Origin: Paenibacillus lautus NBRC 15380
Lineage (GTDB): Bacteria > Bacillota > Bacilli > Paenibacillales > Paenibacillaceae
DNA length: 64,000 nucleotides
NCBI RefSeq assembly: GCF_004000945.1
Contig: NZ_BIMF01000025.1
Coordinates: 16,494-80,493, forward strand
Direction: 5' to 3'
The notes beneath the pieces were generated by a model. The model saw nothing but the letters and a program-made list of their open reading frames with translations, did no database searches and was not told the origin of the DNA. Position 1 is the stretch's first letter. Every line of letters starts with the position of its first letter. Shown piece by piece: positions 23,958-31,695 of the stretch. Position numbers and translations under genes: made by a program.

Positions 23958-24507
23958 TCGTTTCTTCCCCCTCGGCCATGGCATAATGTTTGCGGAACTT
24001 GGCTGCGGCCCGCTGAAATTTTTTCCTAAGATAGGTCGTGCTTTGTTGCAAAATAAGGCTGATCTCGTGATAGCTCTTGTCCTCGACGCAGCGCAGGATG
24101 AGCAGGCTTCGTTCCTCGGCGGTCAGCCTGGCCAGCGCCCTGAGCACGGACGGATTGTAGTATTTGTGCTCGATGACCTGATCGACATGCCTGTTATCCT
24201 GATCCTTCTGATACAGAAAGGGGAGGTATCGGGATAGCTTTCGCTTGCGGAGGTAGTCGATGCACTGGTTGGAGGCGATGCGGTACAGCCAGGCTTCGAA
24301 GGGCTTGTCCGGTTCGAATTTAGATAGATTGCGATAAGCTTTCAAAAAAGCTTCCTGGGTGCAATCTTCGGCTTCGGCATAGTCGCCAAGCATGTGATAG
24401 CAATAGTTGAAGATGGCTTTGTGGCAGCGGTACATGATCAGCTCATATTTGTCGATCTCTCCCTTCAAAACATCAGCAACGATCTGATGGAATGCTGGTT
24501 CATCCAA
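23908..24507 (-). CDS. ECF-type RNA polymerase sigma factor
   Basis: The 199-aa protein has sigma region 2 ('YCYHMLGDYAEAEDCTQEAFLKAY', key D-A-E-D-x-T-Q-E-x-F; quoted span limited to 'DYAEAEDCTQEAFLKAY', then 'WLYRIASNQCIDYLRKRK') and region 4 ('LTAEERSLLILRCVEDKSY', 'EISLILQQSTTYLRKKFQRA'). The start codon is TTG at 24507 with AAAGGGGTG 7 bases upstream. The gene overlaps the membrane-protein gene downstream. The upstream region shows a possible ECF-type promoter, so it may drive its own expression. Confidence 0.93.
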   Translation of the reverse strand: MDEPAFHQIVADVLKGEIDKYELIMYRCHKAIFNYCYHMLGDYAEAEDCTQEAFLKAYRNLSKFEPDKPFEAWLYRIASNQCIDYLRKRKLSRYLPFLYQKDQDNRHVDQVIEHKYYNPSVLRALARLTAEERSLLILRCVEDKSYHEISLILQQSTTYLRKKFQRAAAKFRKHYAMAEGEETNEHGQRPGPETTLSKG

Positions 24508-24534
24508 GTGGTTTCACCCCTTTACAATCTGTAT

Positions 24535-24562
24535 TACGTTTGGGCACAGCACAAATGTGACA
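24535..24562 (-). promoter_or_regulatory. Candidate ECF-type promoter of the sigma operon
   Basis: On the minus strand TGTCACA and CGTA are separated by 17 bases, ending about 28 bases before the TTG start. This layout matches the general -35/-10 pattern of ECF-dependent promoters and suggests autoregulation. No housekeeping promoter is evident in the same stretch. Confidence 0.4.
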
Positions 24563-24619
24563 ACCGGATTCAATAAATCTTGTTCGCAGGAGAATGCATT
24601 CGGTAAAATCGGGTTGAGT

Positions 24620-24768
24620 AAGAGTGCCGCTGCCCCGGATGGGATTTGGGAGAGTTCTGCAGCATAAAAATAGAGACGCCGGAGCGGCGTCTCTATTTGC
24701 TGATTCATTTCCTTAGCAATCAGAACTTCATTTGGACAAGTGGTCAACCCTCTTCGAGCACAGCGTCA
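24620..24768. repeat. Intergenic repeat, copy 2, with bidirectional terminator hairpin
   Basis: ATAGAGACGCC-GGAGC-GGCGTCTCTAT is a perfect hairpin at the core, with A-rich and T-rich sides. Its flanks match copy 1 at 22687-22822 in the same orientation. On the minus strand it can end the adenylyltransferase transcript. The two copies bracket the ECF sigma operon as direct repeats. Confidence 0.7.
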
Positions 24769-24802
24769 TTTGGAATCAAGCGAACGGCAGCTTCCCGCAA
24801 TC

Positions 24803-25675
24803 TTAATAGATCGCCTTGGCATCCGCCGGCAGCTGCCGGACATGCTGCAGGAAGGAGGTCACGCGTTGATCCTGCCCCATATCGTATTCAAAGCCCAGCT
24901 GTTCAGCGACATCCAATGCGGTACTGCGGAACAGAGCTCCCATCATAAACAGCGCCTCCCACACCTCTTCGTAGGTTCCGCGAGGGTAGGTGGACATCAG
25001 CTCGTTCCAACTGTCCGATGGCAGGTAGCTTTTCAAGTACTTGCCGTTCTTGCCTATGCTGAGCGAGAAATCGGTCTGGGTACCTACCTGCCACCCCAGC
25101 ATTTTCATCAGCATCGGACGCATGATGTTGTGAAAGTGGTCTTGGGCATACAGTATTTCTTCCCGCCACAAGCCCTTGGCTACATACGTGGATACCCACC
25201 AGAATTCATTGCAGCAATCCTCGAAAAAGGCTGCCGACGGGCGCTTTACCCAGAAATCCTCGTCGGATGGAGCAGAAACCTTAGGGAAGGTCTGATCTTT
25301 ATCCATTAAGATCTGGATCAGTTTGTCTTCTCTGCAGTATTTCTCTTTCTCCTCAATGGGAATCAGGGTCATGTCAATCCTGTTGCCGTCGGTAAATAAC
25401 ATCAGGTACGAGAACCAGCCTCCAAGATCCGGGGGAAACAAGGCCATGTCTTCCGGCGTCTGCAGAATCAACCGTTCCCCGAAAACGTCAATCCAGTTCG
25501 GATCCTGAATAAAGCTGTCCATGTCCGTTACGTGGAAGCTGATATCGTAATCCTGGAAAATATCCTTCGGCACGTTGGGATTCGTTCTGGAGCCCTCCAG
25601 GGTCACGGCCCGAACCCGTTCGTCGCGGGCTGCGTAGCCCAATACCAAATCCATCATTTCTTGTTCGCTTCTCAT
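24803..25675 (-). CDS. Aminoglycoside 6-adenylyltransferase-like protein (AadK/ANT(6) family)
   Basis: The 290-aa protein is a nucleotidyltransferase of the streptomycin adenylyltransferase family. The N-terminal palm shows 'AVTLEGSRTNPNVPKD' and 'DYDISFHV' (catalytic Asp), then 'NRIDMTLIP'. The C-terminal helical part includes 'FWWVSTYVAKGLWREE' and 'MLMKMLGWQVGT'. The start at 25675 has GGAGG 9 bases upstream, which itself lies inside the longer alternative frame from 25693. Family members transfer AMP to streptomycin, but chromosomal copies in soil Bacillales may have another native role, so resistance is not proven. Confidence 0.9.
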   Translation of the reverse strand: MRSEQEMMDLVLGYAARDERVRAVTLEGSRTNPNVPKDIFQDYDISFHVTDMDSFIQDPNWIDVFGERLILQTPEDMALFPPDLGGWFSYLMLFTDGNRIDMTLIPIEEKEKYCREDKLIQILMDKDQTFPKVSAPSDEDFWVKRPSAAFFEDCCNEFWWVSTYVAKGLWREEILYAQDHFHNIMRPMLMKMLGWQVGTQTDFSLSIGKNGKYLKSYLPSDSWNELMSTYPRGTYEEVWEALFMMGALFRSTALDVAEQLGFEYDMGQDQRVTSFLQHVRQLPADAKAIY

Positions 25676-25847
25676 GTTATCCAGCCTCCGCATTCATATT
25701 TAGATGACTCAGGTTTCGAATCGGACAGGTCAGGAGGTCCACGAATCCGGACCGTAGAAGCATGGCATGGATATGGAGCATGTTATAACTTGTTCAAGCG
25801 CTTTTTCATGGGGAAAACTCCTTTTCGTGATTTCTAATATATCTAAA

Positions 25848-27167
25848 TTAATTCTTCATGGCCTTAAAAGATTCCTCCGCAGCTTCAAGCGTAGCCTCGA
25901 TGTCGTCATCCGTATGGGCGGTGGTCATGAACCAGGCCTCGTATTTGGAAGGAGCCAGATTCACGCCGCGGTCCAGCATATGGCGGAAGAATGCGGCAAA
26001 GGCTTCGCCGTCGGTGTCCTGCGCTTCATCATAGTTCGTGACCGGATGATCGCAGAAGTGAGTGGAGAAGGAACCCCGGATGCGGTTGATCGTGAGCGGA
26101 ATGCCGTGGCGGTCAGCGGATGCCTGCAAACCTTCCGTCAGCTTGATGGTCAAGCGCTCCATTTCTTCATATACGCCTTCACCCTGCAGAACCTCCAAGC
26201 AAGCGATTCCGGCAGCGATGGAGGCGGGATTACCCGCCATAGTTCCTGCTTGATAAGCTGGGCCGAGCGGTGCGACCTGTTCCATCACGTGTTTACGGCC
26301 GCCATAGGCGCCGATAGGCAGACCGCCGCCTATGATTTTGCCAAGAGCCGTAAGATCCGGCTGAATCGCTTCATGATTGGCCAGACCCGCATAGGTTTGG
26401 GTAGATCCGTAGTGGAATCGGAAAGCGCTGATGACTTCGTCATAGATGACCAGCGAGCCGTTGTCGTGCGTCATTTGGCATAAGCCTTCGAGGAATCCCG
26501 GTTTCGGCATCACCATGCCGAAGTTGCCAACGATGGGCTCCACCATAACGGCAGCCACATCATCGCCCCATGCGTCGAGGGCAGCGCGCAGGCCTTCCAG
26601 ATCGTTGAACGGAACGGTAATGACTTCCGTTGCAATGCTTGCCGGGATCCCGGCACTGTCCGGAATGCCGAGCGTGGAAGGGCCGGAGCCTGCAGCTACG
26701 AGGACAAGATCGGAATGGCCGTGGTAGCAGCCGGCGAACTTGATGATTTTGTTGCGCTTGGTGTAGGCGCGGGCCACCCGGATCGTGGTCATGACCGCCT
26801 CGGTGCCGGAATTGACGAAACGCACCTTATCCATGGACGGGATGGCGGCCTTCAGCATTTTGGCCAAGGTGATCTCAAGCTCCGTCGGCGTCCCGTAGAG
26901 GGTACCGTTTTGAGCTGCCGACGTGATGGCAGCTGTAATATGCGGATGGGCATGTCCGGTTATGATCGGGCCATAGGCTGCTAAATAATCGATATAGCGG
27001 TTGCCGTCCTCATCCCAGAAGTGGGCCCCGTTCGCACGTTTCATGAAAACGGGGGCACCGCCGCCTACGGCCTTGAACGAACGGGAGGGGCTGTTTACGC
27101 CGCCTACGATATGCTGCAGCGCTTCTTGATATAGAGTTTCGGAACGCTTTCTGGATGTTGACATCAT
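25848..27167 (-). CDS. hemL: Glutamate-1-semialdehyde 2,1-aminomutase
   Basis: The 439-aa PLP enzyme makes 5-aminolevulinate for haem synthesis. Visible motifs are 'GGVNSPSRSFKAVGG', 'GHAHPHI', 'FVNSGTEAVMTTIRVARAYT', 'YHGHSDL', 'LVIYDEVISAFRFHYG' and the lysine loop 'LTALGKIIGGGLPIGAYGG'. The start is placed at 27167 because AAAGGAAG lies 7 bases upstream and itself overlaps the longer frame. It is not in a hem operon here, so it may be the second copy (GsaB type). It sits between an LCP gene and the adenylyltransferase gene on the same strand. Confidence 0.95.
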   Translation of the reverse strand: MMSTSRKRSETLYQEALQHIVGGVNSPSRSFKAVGGGAPVFMKRANGAHFWDEDGNRYIDYLAAYGPIITGHAHPHITAAITSAAQNGTLYGTPTELEITLAKMLKAAIPSMDKVRFVNSGTEAVMTTIRVARAYTKRNKIIKFAGCYHGHSDLVLVAAGSGPSTLGIPDSAGIPASIATEVITVPFNDLEGLRAALDAWGDDVAAVMVEPIVGNFGMVMPKPGFLEGLCQMTHDNGSLVIYDEVISAFRFHYGSTQTYAGLANHEAIQPDLTALGKIIGGGLPIGAYGGRKHVMEQVAPLGPAYQAGTMAGNPASIAAGIACLEVLQGEGVYEEMERLTIKLTEGLQASADRHGIPLTINRIRGSFSTHFCDHPVTNYDEAQDTDGEAFAAFFRHMLDRGVNLAPSKYEAWFMTTAHTDDDIEATLEAAEESFKAMKN

Positions 27168-27192
27168 AGTTAAACTTCCTTTCTTCATGAAG

Positions 27193-27230
27193 CAGGACAG
27201 GAAGCTAAAATGACGTAGCGCCCTGTCCTG
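27193..27230 (-). terminator. Inverted repeat between the LCP and hemL genes
   Basis: CAGGACAGG and CCTGTCCTG form a perfect 9-bp stem with a 20-base loop, 16 bases after the LCP stop codon. No T-run follows on the minus strand, so it may be a processing or partial termination hairpin. Confidence 0.4.
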
Positions 27231-27245
27231 ATTGCTGTATGTGTA

Positions 27246-28319
27246 TTAGTTACGATCCGTTGTTGCAGATGGAGCAGTGGAGCTTTCAGCGTCGCTCTTC
27301 TTGGTATCGCTGTTCTCGGAATCACCTTCCGTGCCTTTGCTGCCTTCGGTCTCAGGGTCAGGCGTTGGCGGATTTAATATTTCCTGGATATACTGTTTCA
27401 GCGTATCCGGATTGCCGACCGTTAGAACGGCAGCGCCGCCGATATGTTCTTCCTTCAGGAGTTTCATAGGAGGTACTTGTTCGCTGCCGCTCATGTTACT
27501 CTTGTAGGCAACGTTCGCAAGCTTCCACATATCCTCGACATCGAGATTGGTATCAATATACGGGCTGACGGACTTCAAAATGTCCGGAAGCTTCATAATG
27601 GAAGTGGTGGTCTGCATTTTCTTGGCTACGGCCTTCAAGAGCTCGCGCTGACGCTCGGTGCGGGTAAAGTCGCCCATCGCATCATAGCGGAACCGGACAT
27701 ATTGCAGCGCCGCGTTGCCATCCAGATGCTGCATGCCTTGCTTCAATTCGATGTCGTATTCGTTTTTGTCTGCTTTACTGGCATAATTCATGTCCTTCTC
27801 AACATAGAAATCAACCCCGCCGACGGAATCAACCAGCTTCATGAAACCCTGGAAATCCGTATAGACGTAGTATTGAACCGGAATGCCCAGCAGATCGCCT
27901 ACCGCCTTCATCGCCGTATTCGGGCCGTGCGTGATGGCCGTATTGATTCGGTTTCGGTCATATCCGGGTATTTCTACGTAAGTATCGCGCAAAATAGAGA
28001 ATAAGTGCATTTTTTTCTTCACCGGATCAATCGAGGCAACAAGCATGCTGTCGGAGCGAGGAATTTCCCCTTCCTCAAAACCGCGTGCATCCACGCCCAT
28101 CAGCAGAATGTTAACCGTCTCTGTTCCTTCCCACTCGGGCGGTGCCGGCACTTTGGCATCTACCTTTTCAATTTCACGAAAAGGAGAGGATTCACCTGAT
28201 TTCTGAAGACTTTGTAAGCCGTCGTAGAACGATGCCGCATAATAAATGCCATAACCAATAATAGCGGCGAGGATGAGGCTGACACTCCATATAATCGTCT
28301 TCTTTGTTTTTTTGGTCAT
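27246..28319 (-). CDS. LytR-CpsA-Psr (LCP) family wall polymer ligase
   Basis: The 357-aa protein has a cytoplasmic Lys-rich start, one membrane helix (~9-29) and an extracellular LCP domain: 'VNILLMGVDARGFEEG', 'SDSMLVASIDPVKKK', 'LFSILRDTYVEIPGY', 'RINTAITHG' and 'YVRFRYDAMGDFTRTERQ'. The Asp and Arg residues in these blocks bind the prenyl-pyrophosphate substrate. LCP enzymes attach teichoic acids or capsular polymers to peptidoglycan. The C-terminal ~40 residues are a low-complexity Ser/Thr/Glu tail. AAAGGAAG precedes the ATG. Confidence 0.93.
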   Translation of the reverse strand: MTKKTKKTIIWSVSLILAAIIGYGIYYAASFYDGLQSLQKSGESSPFREIEKVDAKVPAPPEWEGTETVNILLMGVDARGFEEGEIPRSDSMLVASIDPVKKKMHLFSILRDTYVEIPGYDRNRINTAITHGPNTAMKAVGDLLGIPVQYYVYTDFQGFMKLVDSVGGVDFYVEKDMNYASKADKNEYDIELKQGMQHLDGNAALQYVRFRYDAMGDFTRTERQRELLKAVAKKMQTTTSIMKLPDILKSVSPYIDTNLDVEDMWKLANVAYKSNMSGSEQVPPMKLLKEEHIGGAAVLTVGNPDTLKQYIQEILNPPTPDPETEGSKGTEGDSENSDTKKSDAESSTAPSATTDRN

Positions 28320-28475
28320 TGTGTTCTTCCTTTCGGATTACGCTGATGAATAAATTCGATAGAACATTTGAACATTCGACATTCATTCTATTATAATTTT
28401 TTTCGAAAAGACAATCAATTTTCGGGACTAAAGTCCGTAAAGTAGGAGTGGAGCCTTATCGCAGATCAAACACAG

Positions 28476-28931
28476 TTGACAGTCGGAAGCCAAGTGCCGG
28501 ATTTTTCACTTCCGGCTTCGAACGGGGAGAAGATAGCTTTAAGCGATTTTCGTGGACGTAAAGTCGTGCTGTTCTTCTATCCGAAAAATATGACCCCAAC
28601 CTGCACCGAGGAGGCTTGCAGCTTCCGTGACCATTACGGAGCCTTGGAGCAGGCGGGCGCAGTCGTGATCGGGATTAGCCCGGATCCGCTGAAATCCCAT
28701 GCCAAATTCATCGATAAGCATAGCCTGCCCTACTTGCTCTTGTCTGATGAGGAGCATAAGGTTAGCGAAATGTTTGACATCTGGCAGATGAAGAAGATGT
28801 TCGGCCGCGAGTATATGGGTATTGTACGCTCTACCTTCTTGATTGATGAGCAGGGAAAGCTGGCAGGCGAGTGGCGGAAAGTGAAAGTGAAAGGTCATGT
28901 CGAAGCGGTTCTCGCAGCCGTGCTGTCATAG
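28476..28931 (+). CDS. bcp: Thioredoxin-dependent peroxiredoxin (BCP type)
   Basis: The 151-aa protein reduces peroxides using the peroxidatic Cys43 and a second Cys48 in 'PTCTEEAC', the pattern of BCP/PrxQ enzymes. 'FYPKNMTPTC', 'GISPDPLKSHAKF' and 'GIVRSTFLIDEQGKL' support the family. The TTG at 28476 has no ribosome site at normal distance. The only good site (AGGAGTGGAG, 28444-28453) instead sits 4-9 bases before an in-frame ATC at 28458, so an unusual ATC start giving 'xADQTQLTVGSQ' is possible. The gene diverges from the LCP gene and ends at a strong terminator. Confidence 0.92.
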   Translation: MTVGSQVPDFSLPASNGEKIALSDFRGRKVVLFFYPKNMTPTCTEEACSFRDHYGALEQAGAVVIGISPDPLKSHAKFIDKHSLPYLLLSDEEHKVSEMFDIWQMKKMFGREYMGIVRSTFLIDEQGKLAGEWRKVKVKGHVEAVLAAVLS

Positions 28932-28941
28932 CTATATGAAG

Positions 28942-28990
28942 AACGGTCCCTCAGCATGCCTGGAAAGGCATGATAAGGGACCGTTTTTTT
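28942..28990 (+). terminator. Terminator after the peroxiredoxin gene
   Basis: AACGGTCCCT and AGGGACCGTT form a 10-bp stem, with an inner ATGCC/GGCAT stem, followed by seven T residues. The A-side also serves the minus-strand pirin gene weakly. Confidence 0.9.
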
Positions 28991-29020
28991 AGAGAAATAA
29001 GACCAGAGGTATAGGCCGGC

Positions 29021-29881
29021 CTAGTTGGATGAATGCTTCAAGAACGTGCCATTCCGATACTCGCGAAAGGCTTCGTTCACTTCTTCCTCCGTATTCATGA
29101 CGAAGGGACCGCGGGCCGCTACGGGCTCTCGTACCGGTTCGCCCGCATATAGGACAAAGCGAAGAGGCTCCGTCGCCGTTGCCTGTATTTCGCTTAGCTG
29201 ACCATTGATTCCTGCGCCCAGCCGCAGCACCTGGCTTTTAGCCGCGTTCACGCCGTTGCTCCCAAAGGTTCCGCTGCCCTCTAGAATATAGATGAAGCCG
29301 TTATAACTGCCGGGCAGGTCTTGCGTGATGGAAGCGCCAGATTCCAGGGACACCTCAACCATGGTGACCGGAACATGATTTTTAGTGGGGGATGCGACAT
29401 CGCCGGAAGAACCGGAGAAGACTCGAACGAGCGCACCCTTTTCTTGTCTGACCGGCATATCGGTTCCCTTCAGGTTTTGGTAGCGGGGAGTTGTCATTTT
29501 CTGCTCGCGTGGCAGATTGACCCAGAGCTGCAGGGTGTGAGCCGTTATTCCCTCTGACGGCACTTCGTTGTGAATGACGCCGTTTCCGGCTGTCATCCAT
29601 TGGACATCTCCGGGTCCCAGCATCCCGCCTTGCTCGGAGACGCTGTCATAATGCTCGATAGTCCCATCGATAACATAGGTAACGGTCTCGATTCCCCGAT
29701 GGGGATGGTCGTCGAATGAACCGGCCTGGAACTTGTCTTCCATCATGCCGAGAAACGGATCGGATTGGCTCCAGTTACCAAATTCGATGACGGGTCCTGC
29801 GGCATGGATCCGGCTGTAACGCCGAAGAATGACATCTTGGACGTCGGTAATATCACGCTTGATGAGAGGTTGGTGATTCAT
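29021..29881 (-). CDS. Pirin family protein
   Basis: The 286-aa bicupin has the pirin metal site 'FDDHPHRGIETVTYV' and 'QWMTAGNGVIHNE', with 'TLQLWVNLP' after it, and the C-terminal cupin ends 'VARGPFVMNTEEEVNEAF'. Pirins bind iron; some act as quercetinases or redox sensors, so the function here is open. The start at 29881 is preferred; a Met at 29893 lies directly against the GGAAGGG site. The gene diverges from the polysaccharide deacetylase gene. Confidence 0.92.
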   Translation of the reverse strand: MNHQPLIKRDITDVQDVILRRYSRIHAAGPVIEFGNWSQSDPFLGMMEDKFQAGSFDDHPHRGIETVTYVIDGTIEHYDSVSEQGGMLGPGDVQWMTAGNGVIHNEVPSEGITAHTLQLWVNLPREQKMTTPRYQNLKGTDMPVRQEKGALVRVFSGSSGDVASPTKNHVPVTMVEVSLESGASITQDLPGSYNGFIYILEGSGTFGSNGVNAAKSQVLRLGAGINGQLSEIQATATEPLRFVLYAGEPVREPVAARGPFVMNTEEEVNEAFREYRNGTFLKHSSN

Positions 29882-30117
29882 CTGTTCTATCATCCCTTCC
29901 AACTGTGTAATGGGTGAAGAGGGCAATTCGTATAGTGAAGCTCCAAATACAGCTATTTGAACATGATAATGAATGAAGGAATTGAATTCAGTTTACTAGT
30001 AATGTGAAGATAAATCAAGGACAAAGAAAATATCAAATCCTAGTCTTTTTTTGAAACGCCCTCCATATAATCTATCAGGAAGCCGAACTCATAGAAATGA
30101 TGGAGGTAGAGTTGATA

Positions 30118-31425
30118 ATGAAAAATATGGTGCGGGTAACATCAATAGCGGTATTTTTCGGCGTATTGGCATTGCTGATTATGATCGGTATGGGGCTTGA
30201 GGTCCAGCGGCCGATAGACATATATGTGGAACAGGCTCCTCTGGCATCGCCGCCAATGACAGTAACTCGGCAGGATGTACAGGTGCAGCCGGAAGAGGCA
30301 AGCAAGCCAATCGTCACGACTGCATTCAAGAATACATCGGCCGTGAACGCCGCACCTGTTCAATATAAGAAACCAAGTGACAAAACGGCATACCTGACAT
30401 TTGATGACGGACCATCGGATTTAACGCTCGACGTGTTGGATATCTTGAAGCGGGAAGGAATCAAGGGCACGTTTTTTGTACTGGGCAAGGAGGCGGAGAC
30501 CCGTCCCGAGATTATTAACCGCATCTATGAGGAAGGCCATGTGATCGGGAATCATACATATGATCATCGTTATGACAAGCTCTACGGGCATTTTCAGGAT
30601 TTCTGGGGACAGATTAAGAGAACGGAGGAAATCATTCGTTTAATTACGGGTGAACGGCCGCAGCTGGTCAGAGCTCCCGGGGGGACGGCCGGGCATTTCG
30701 ACGAAGCCTATTTTCAATTCATGAAGCAGGGGGGATATCATGTATTCGATTGGAACGTCGACAGCGGCGATTCCAGGTATCGAGGTGTCCCGGCTAAGGA
30801 CATCGTAAAGGGGGCGACCACGAAAGTGAACGGCAAGGAGGCGATCGTGCTTCTCCATGACGGTAAAGGCCATGCCGAAAGCGTGAAGGCTCTGCCGGAC
30901 ATTATTTCTTATTATAAAAAGCAAGGCTATGTCTTTGACGTACTCTCTCCGGATACCGAGCCCGTTCAATTTCGTGCTCAGCAGACCGCCCGCAAGGCTT
31001 CACAGCCTTCACAGCAGTGGATTCGCGAGCATGTCGCAGCCAACGCCGCACTATTTGAGACTGGGCGAACGCTGGCCGTGGAATTCGGAGGAATGGAGAC
31101 TGCGTTTGCGGCAGGGGAATACAAAATGGTGGACGGCCGGTTGATGGTACCGCTGCGTTCCCTGGTGGAGCGGCTCGGTGGAAGCGTGTCTTGGAAGTCT
31201 CACAACAAGACCGTGCAGGTGACACTGGCAGGGAATCGCTGGGAAGCAGATCCGCTTAACGGCTTGCTATTCCCCATGCAAACAGGGGGCAAACCGGTGT
31301 CTTCGGATGTTCATTTAATCGGCGGCACCGCTTGGATTCCGCTTCGGGAAGCGCTTGACTTTTCCGGCCGACCTGTTACAAGAGTGACATATGAGGAAAG
31401 CGAGTATCGCGTTCTAACTTTGTAG
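30118..31425 (+). CDS. Membrane-anchored polysaccharide deacetylase with copper amine oxidase-like C-terminal domain
   Basis: The 435-aa protein has one N-terminal membrane helix, a ~60-residue linker, a NodB domain ('YLTFDDGPSDLT' with D96/D97, 'GNHTYDHRYDKL', 'LVRAPGGTAGHF', 'FDWNVDSGD', 'IVLLHDGKGH') and a C-terminal copper-amine-oxidase-N-like module ('KMVDGRLMVPLRSLVERLGG', 'GTAWIPLREALDF'). It should deacetylate peptidoglycan or chitin-like chains outside the membrane. GGAGGT precedes the ATG at 10 bases. The same accessory module ends the SGNH hydrolase at 14470-15732. Confidence 0.93.
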   Translation: MKNMVRVTSIAVFFGVLALLIMIGMGLEVQRPIDIYVEQAPLASPPMTVTRQDVQVQPEEASKPIVTTAFKNTSAVNAAPVQYKKPSDKTAYLTFDDGPSDLTLDVLDILKREGIKGTFFVLGKEAETRPEIINRIYEEGHVIGNHTYDHRYDKLYGHFQDFWGQIKRTEEIIRLITGERPQLVRAPGGTAGHFDEAYFQFMKQGGYHVFDWNVDSGDSRYRGVPAKDIVKGATTKVNGKEAIVLLHDGKGHAESVKALPDIISYYKKQGYVFDVLSPDTEPVQFRAQQTARKASQPSQQWIREHVAANAALFETGRTLAVEFGGMETAFAAGEYKMVDGRLMVPLRSLVERLGGSVSWKSHNKTVQVTLAGNRWEADPLNGLLFPMQTGGKPVSSDVHLIGGTAWIPLREALDFSGRPVTRVTYEESEYRVLTL

Positions 31426-31445
31426 TCGAAAATTGCATTTTATGT

Positions 31446-31464
31446 TTGTAATTATGCTTCACAA
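31446..31464 (+). promoter_or_regulatory. Imperfect Rex-like palindrome upstream of yjlC-ndh
   Basis: TTGTAATTATGCTTCACAA has the TTGT...CACAA ends of a Rex operator but with one extra central base and one mismatch. In B. subtilis the yjlC-ndh operon is under Rex control, which makes the site worth listing, but it lies before a terminator, upstream of the predicted promoter. Confidence 0.3.
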
Positions 31465-31522
31465 GTTATAGACTAGTACTTAGAGATATTTATCACAATC
31501 CCTAAGATTGTTTCAGATTAAA

Positions 31523-31555
31523 GGAGGGGGAAGCTTCCCCCTGCTTTATTTTTGG
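31523..31555 (+). terminator. Terminator after the deacetylase gene
   Basis: AGGGGGAAGCTTCCCCCT is a perfect palindromic stem followed by GCTTTATTTTT, about 100 bases after the deacetylase stop codon. Confidence 0.75.
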
Positions 31556-31576
31556 CGATAGTGAGTCACCCATAAG

Positions 31577-31605
31577 TTCGCACTTTTGTAAGTGATGCAT
31601 AATAG
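31577..31605 (+). promoter_or_regulatory. Candidate promoter of yjlC-ndh with internal palindrome
   Basis: TTCGCA and TAATAG are spaced by 17 bases. The spacer contains CACTT-TTGT-AAGTG (31581-31594), a perfect 5-bp inverted repeat that could be a regulator site. Confidence 0.45.
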
Positions 31606-31695
31606 ATACCGGTTATCCCAAAATTAAAGCTAGCCGGTTCGATCGTCGCCAAGTCCATCTTGGGAATTCACTTAAAGAAAAGGAGGCAATTCTTT

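Noticed and set aside
25800..25818. AAGCGCTTTTT motif downstream of hemL as a cre site
   Set aside because: It has several mismatches to the consensus and lies after the gene instead of in a promoter.
25780..25825. Tiny minus-strand frame encoding 8 residues with AAAGGAG in front, as a leader peptide
   Set aside because: Too short, located after hemL rather than before a controlled gene, and no alternative hairpins tie it to the downstream gene.
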